Below are positions 6,126 to 6,643 of a stretch of 6,643 bases of DNA, in pieces. Every line of letters starts with the position of its first letter. Position 1 is the first letter of the stretch. The notes beneath the pieces are model-generated. The model had not been told where the DNA came from. It saw nothing but the letters and a program-made list of their open reading frames with translations, and made no database searches. Both the position numbers and the translations under genes were made by a program. Origin of the DNA: Planctomycetaceae bacterium (GTDB taxonomy: Bacteria; Planctomycetota; Phycisphaerae; Phycisphaerales; SM1A02). The stretch spans positions 1-6,643 of the forward strand of contig CANJIC010000111.1 of the NCBI GenBank assembly GCA_947474205.1, written 5' to 3'.

Positions 6126-6643
6126 ATGAAAGAGCCAGACTTCAACGACCCAAAGACCAAGCAAGCCATGGAGCACATTCGCTCCATCTTGGGCTTCATT
6201 GGTGATGACGCAAATCGTGAAGGCTTGCTTGACACGCCGCGCAGAGTGATCAAGGCGTATTACGAGCATTTCTGCGGCTATTCAATGGATCCTGCGGAGC
6301 CACTCAGCCGCACCTTCACCGAAATTGAAGGCTACGACCAAATGGTTTTGCTCAGCGGAATTGAAATTCAAAGCCACTGCGAGCATCACATGGTTCCCTT
6401 TGTGGGCAAGGCGCACGTGGCCTACATTCCAGATGGACGTGTGGTTGGCTTAAGCAAACTGGCCAAAGTTGTGGAGATTTTTTGTAAGCGCTTGCAGGTG
6501 CAGGAAAAACTCACGGCGCAAATTGCCGGCGCCATTCAAGAGCATCTCAAACCGCGCGGCGTGGCCGTGGTGGTGCAAGCGCGCCACTATTGCATGTGCT
6601 ATCGCGGCGTGCATCAACCGCATGCGTGGACTACCACCAGCAA
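6126..6643 (+). CDS. folE: GTP cyclohydrolase I, 3' end cut by window
   Basis: This enzyme converts GTP to 7,8-dihydroneopterin triphosphate and formate, the first step of folate and pterin synthesis, in the cytoplasm. The frame is read to the window end: 172 complete codons, with roughly 20 C-terminal residues missing. REGLLDTPRRV (31-41) is the usual N-terminal signature. GIEIQSHCEHHMVPF (78-92) supplies zinc ligands Cys85 and His88, and GLSKLAK (108-114) follows. QARHYCMCYRGV (151-162) supplies His154 and the third zinc ligand Cys156. All catalytic and zinc residues are present, so this is the zinc-dependent FolE type and not FolE2. ATG 6126 is chosen because family similarity begins just after it. 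The frame stays open upstream, with ATGs at 5988, 5979 and 5937, so a longer N-terminus is possible. No Shine-Dalgarno is visible. It is divergent from the ureohydrolase gene. Confidence 0.96.
   Translation, partial: MKEPDFNDPKTKQAMEHIRSILGFIGDDANREGLLDTPRRVIKAYYEHFCGYSMDPAEPLSRTFTEIEGYDQMVLLSGIEIQSHCEHHMVPFVGKAHVAYIPDGRVVGLSKLAKVVEIFCKRLQVQEKLTAQIAGAIQEHLKPRGVAVVVQARHYCMCYRGVHQPHAWTTTS

Noticed and set aside
5816..6205. 129-codon plus-strand open frame spanning the hydrolase-folE spacer
   Set aside because: It overlaps the hydrolase N-terminus in antisense and the folE start in another frame; no motif or ribosome site supports it.
1..6643. Mobile element, toxin-antitoxin or defence cassette
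   Set aside because: No transposase, integrase, terminal repeats, small toxin-like pair or nuclease/helicase motif was seen; all sizeable genes are metabolic or redox proteins.

Overview
The window looks like an ordinary bacterial chromosome segment, GC-moderate to GC-rich and densely coded. It holds seven protein genes, five complete and two cut by the window edges. I see no RNA gene, insertion sequence, phage gene or CRISPR array. The organism cannot be named with certainty. The Bacteroidetes-style formimidoylglutamase relative, the thioredoxin-TPR fusion, the family of the Gfo/Idh/MocA oxidoreductase and the near absence of Shine-Dalgarno sequences would fit a Planctomycetota/Phycisphaerae-like or similar Gram-negative lineage. 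That is a weak inference.

Layout from left to right: (1) the 3' half of purC (SAICAR synthetase, +). (2) A 102-base convergent gap with two short inverted repeats. (3) folD (-), a methylene-tetrahydrofolate dehydrogenase/cyclohydrolase homologue whose cyclohydrolase active site is altered. (4) A 233-base divergent intergenic region with a 14-base tandem repeat and, nearer the next gene, a 10-base palindrome. (5) An exported thioredoxin-like (TlpA-type) protein with a TPR-like C-terminus (+), the only gene here with a textbook ribosome binding site. (6) A three-gene minus-strand block read from right to left: an arginase/formimidoylglutamase-family hydrolase, a ROK-family sugar kinase and a Gfo/Idh/MocA oxidoreductase. 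(7) A 195-base divergent spacer with a small inverted repeat. (8) folE (GTP cyclohydrolase I, +), running off the right edge.

purC, folD and folE belong to linked purine, one-carbon and folate/pterin metabolism. GTP, the end product of the purine route, is the FolE substrate, and folate one-carbon units feed purine synthesis. The kinase and oxidoreductase suggest handling of a sugar or sugar-like substrate, and the hydrolase upstream of them suggests nitrogen release from an amidino or formimino compound. No shared pathway for these three can be proven.

The observation most worth following is in FolD. The catalytic lysine is Gln65, the active-site glutamine is His109 and the active-site aspartate is Glu132, while Tyr61 is kept. 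By analogy with yeast MTD1 and human K56 mutants, this predicts a dehydrogenase without cyclohydrolase activity. I found no clear sign of an undescribed multi-gene system.
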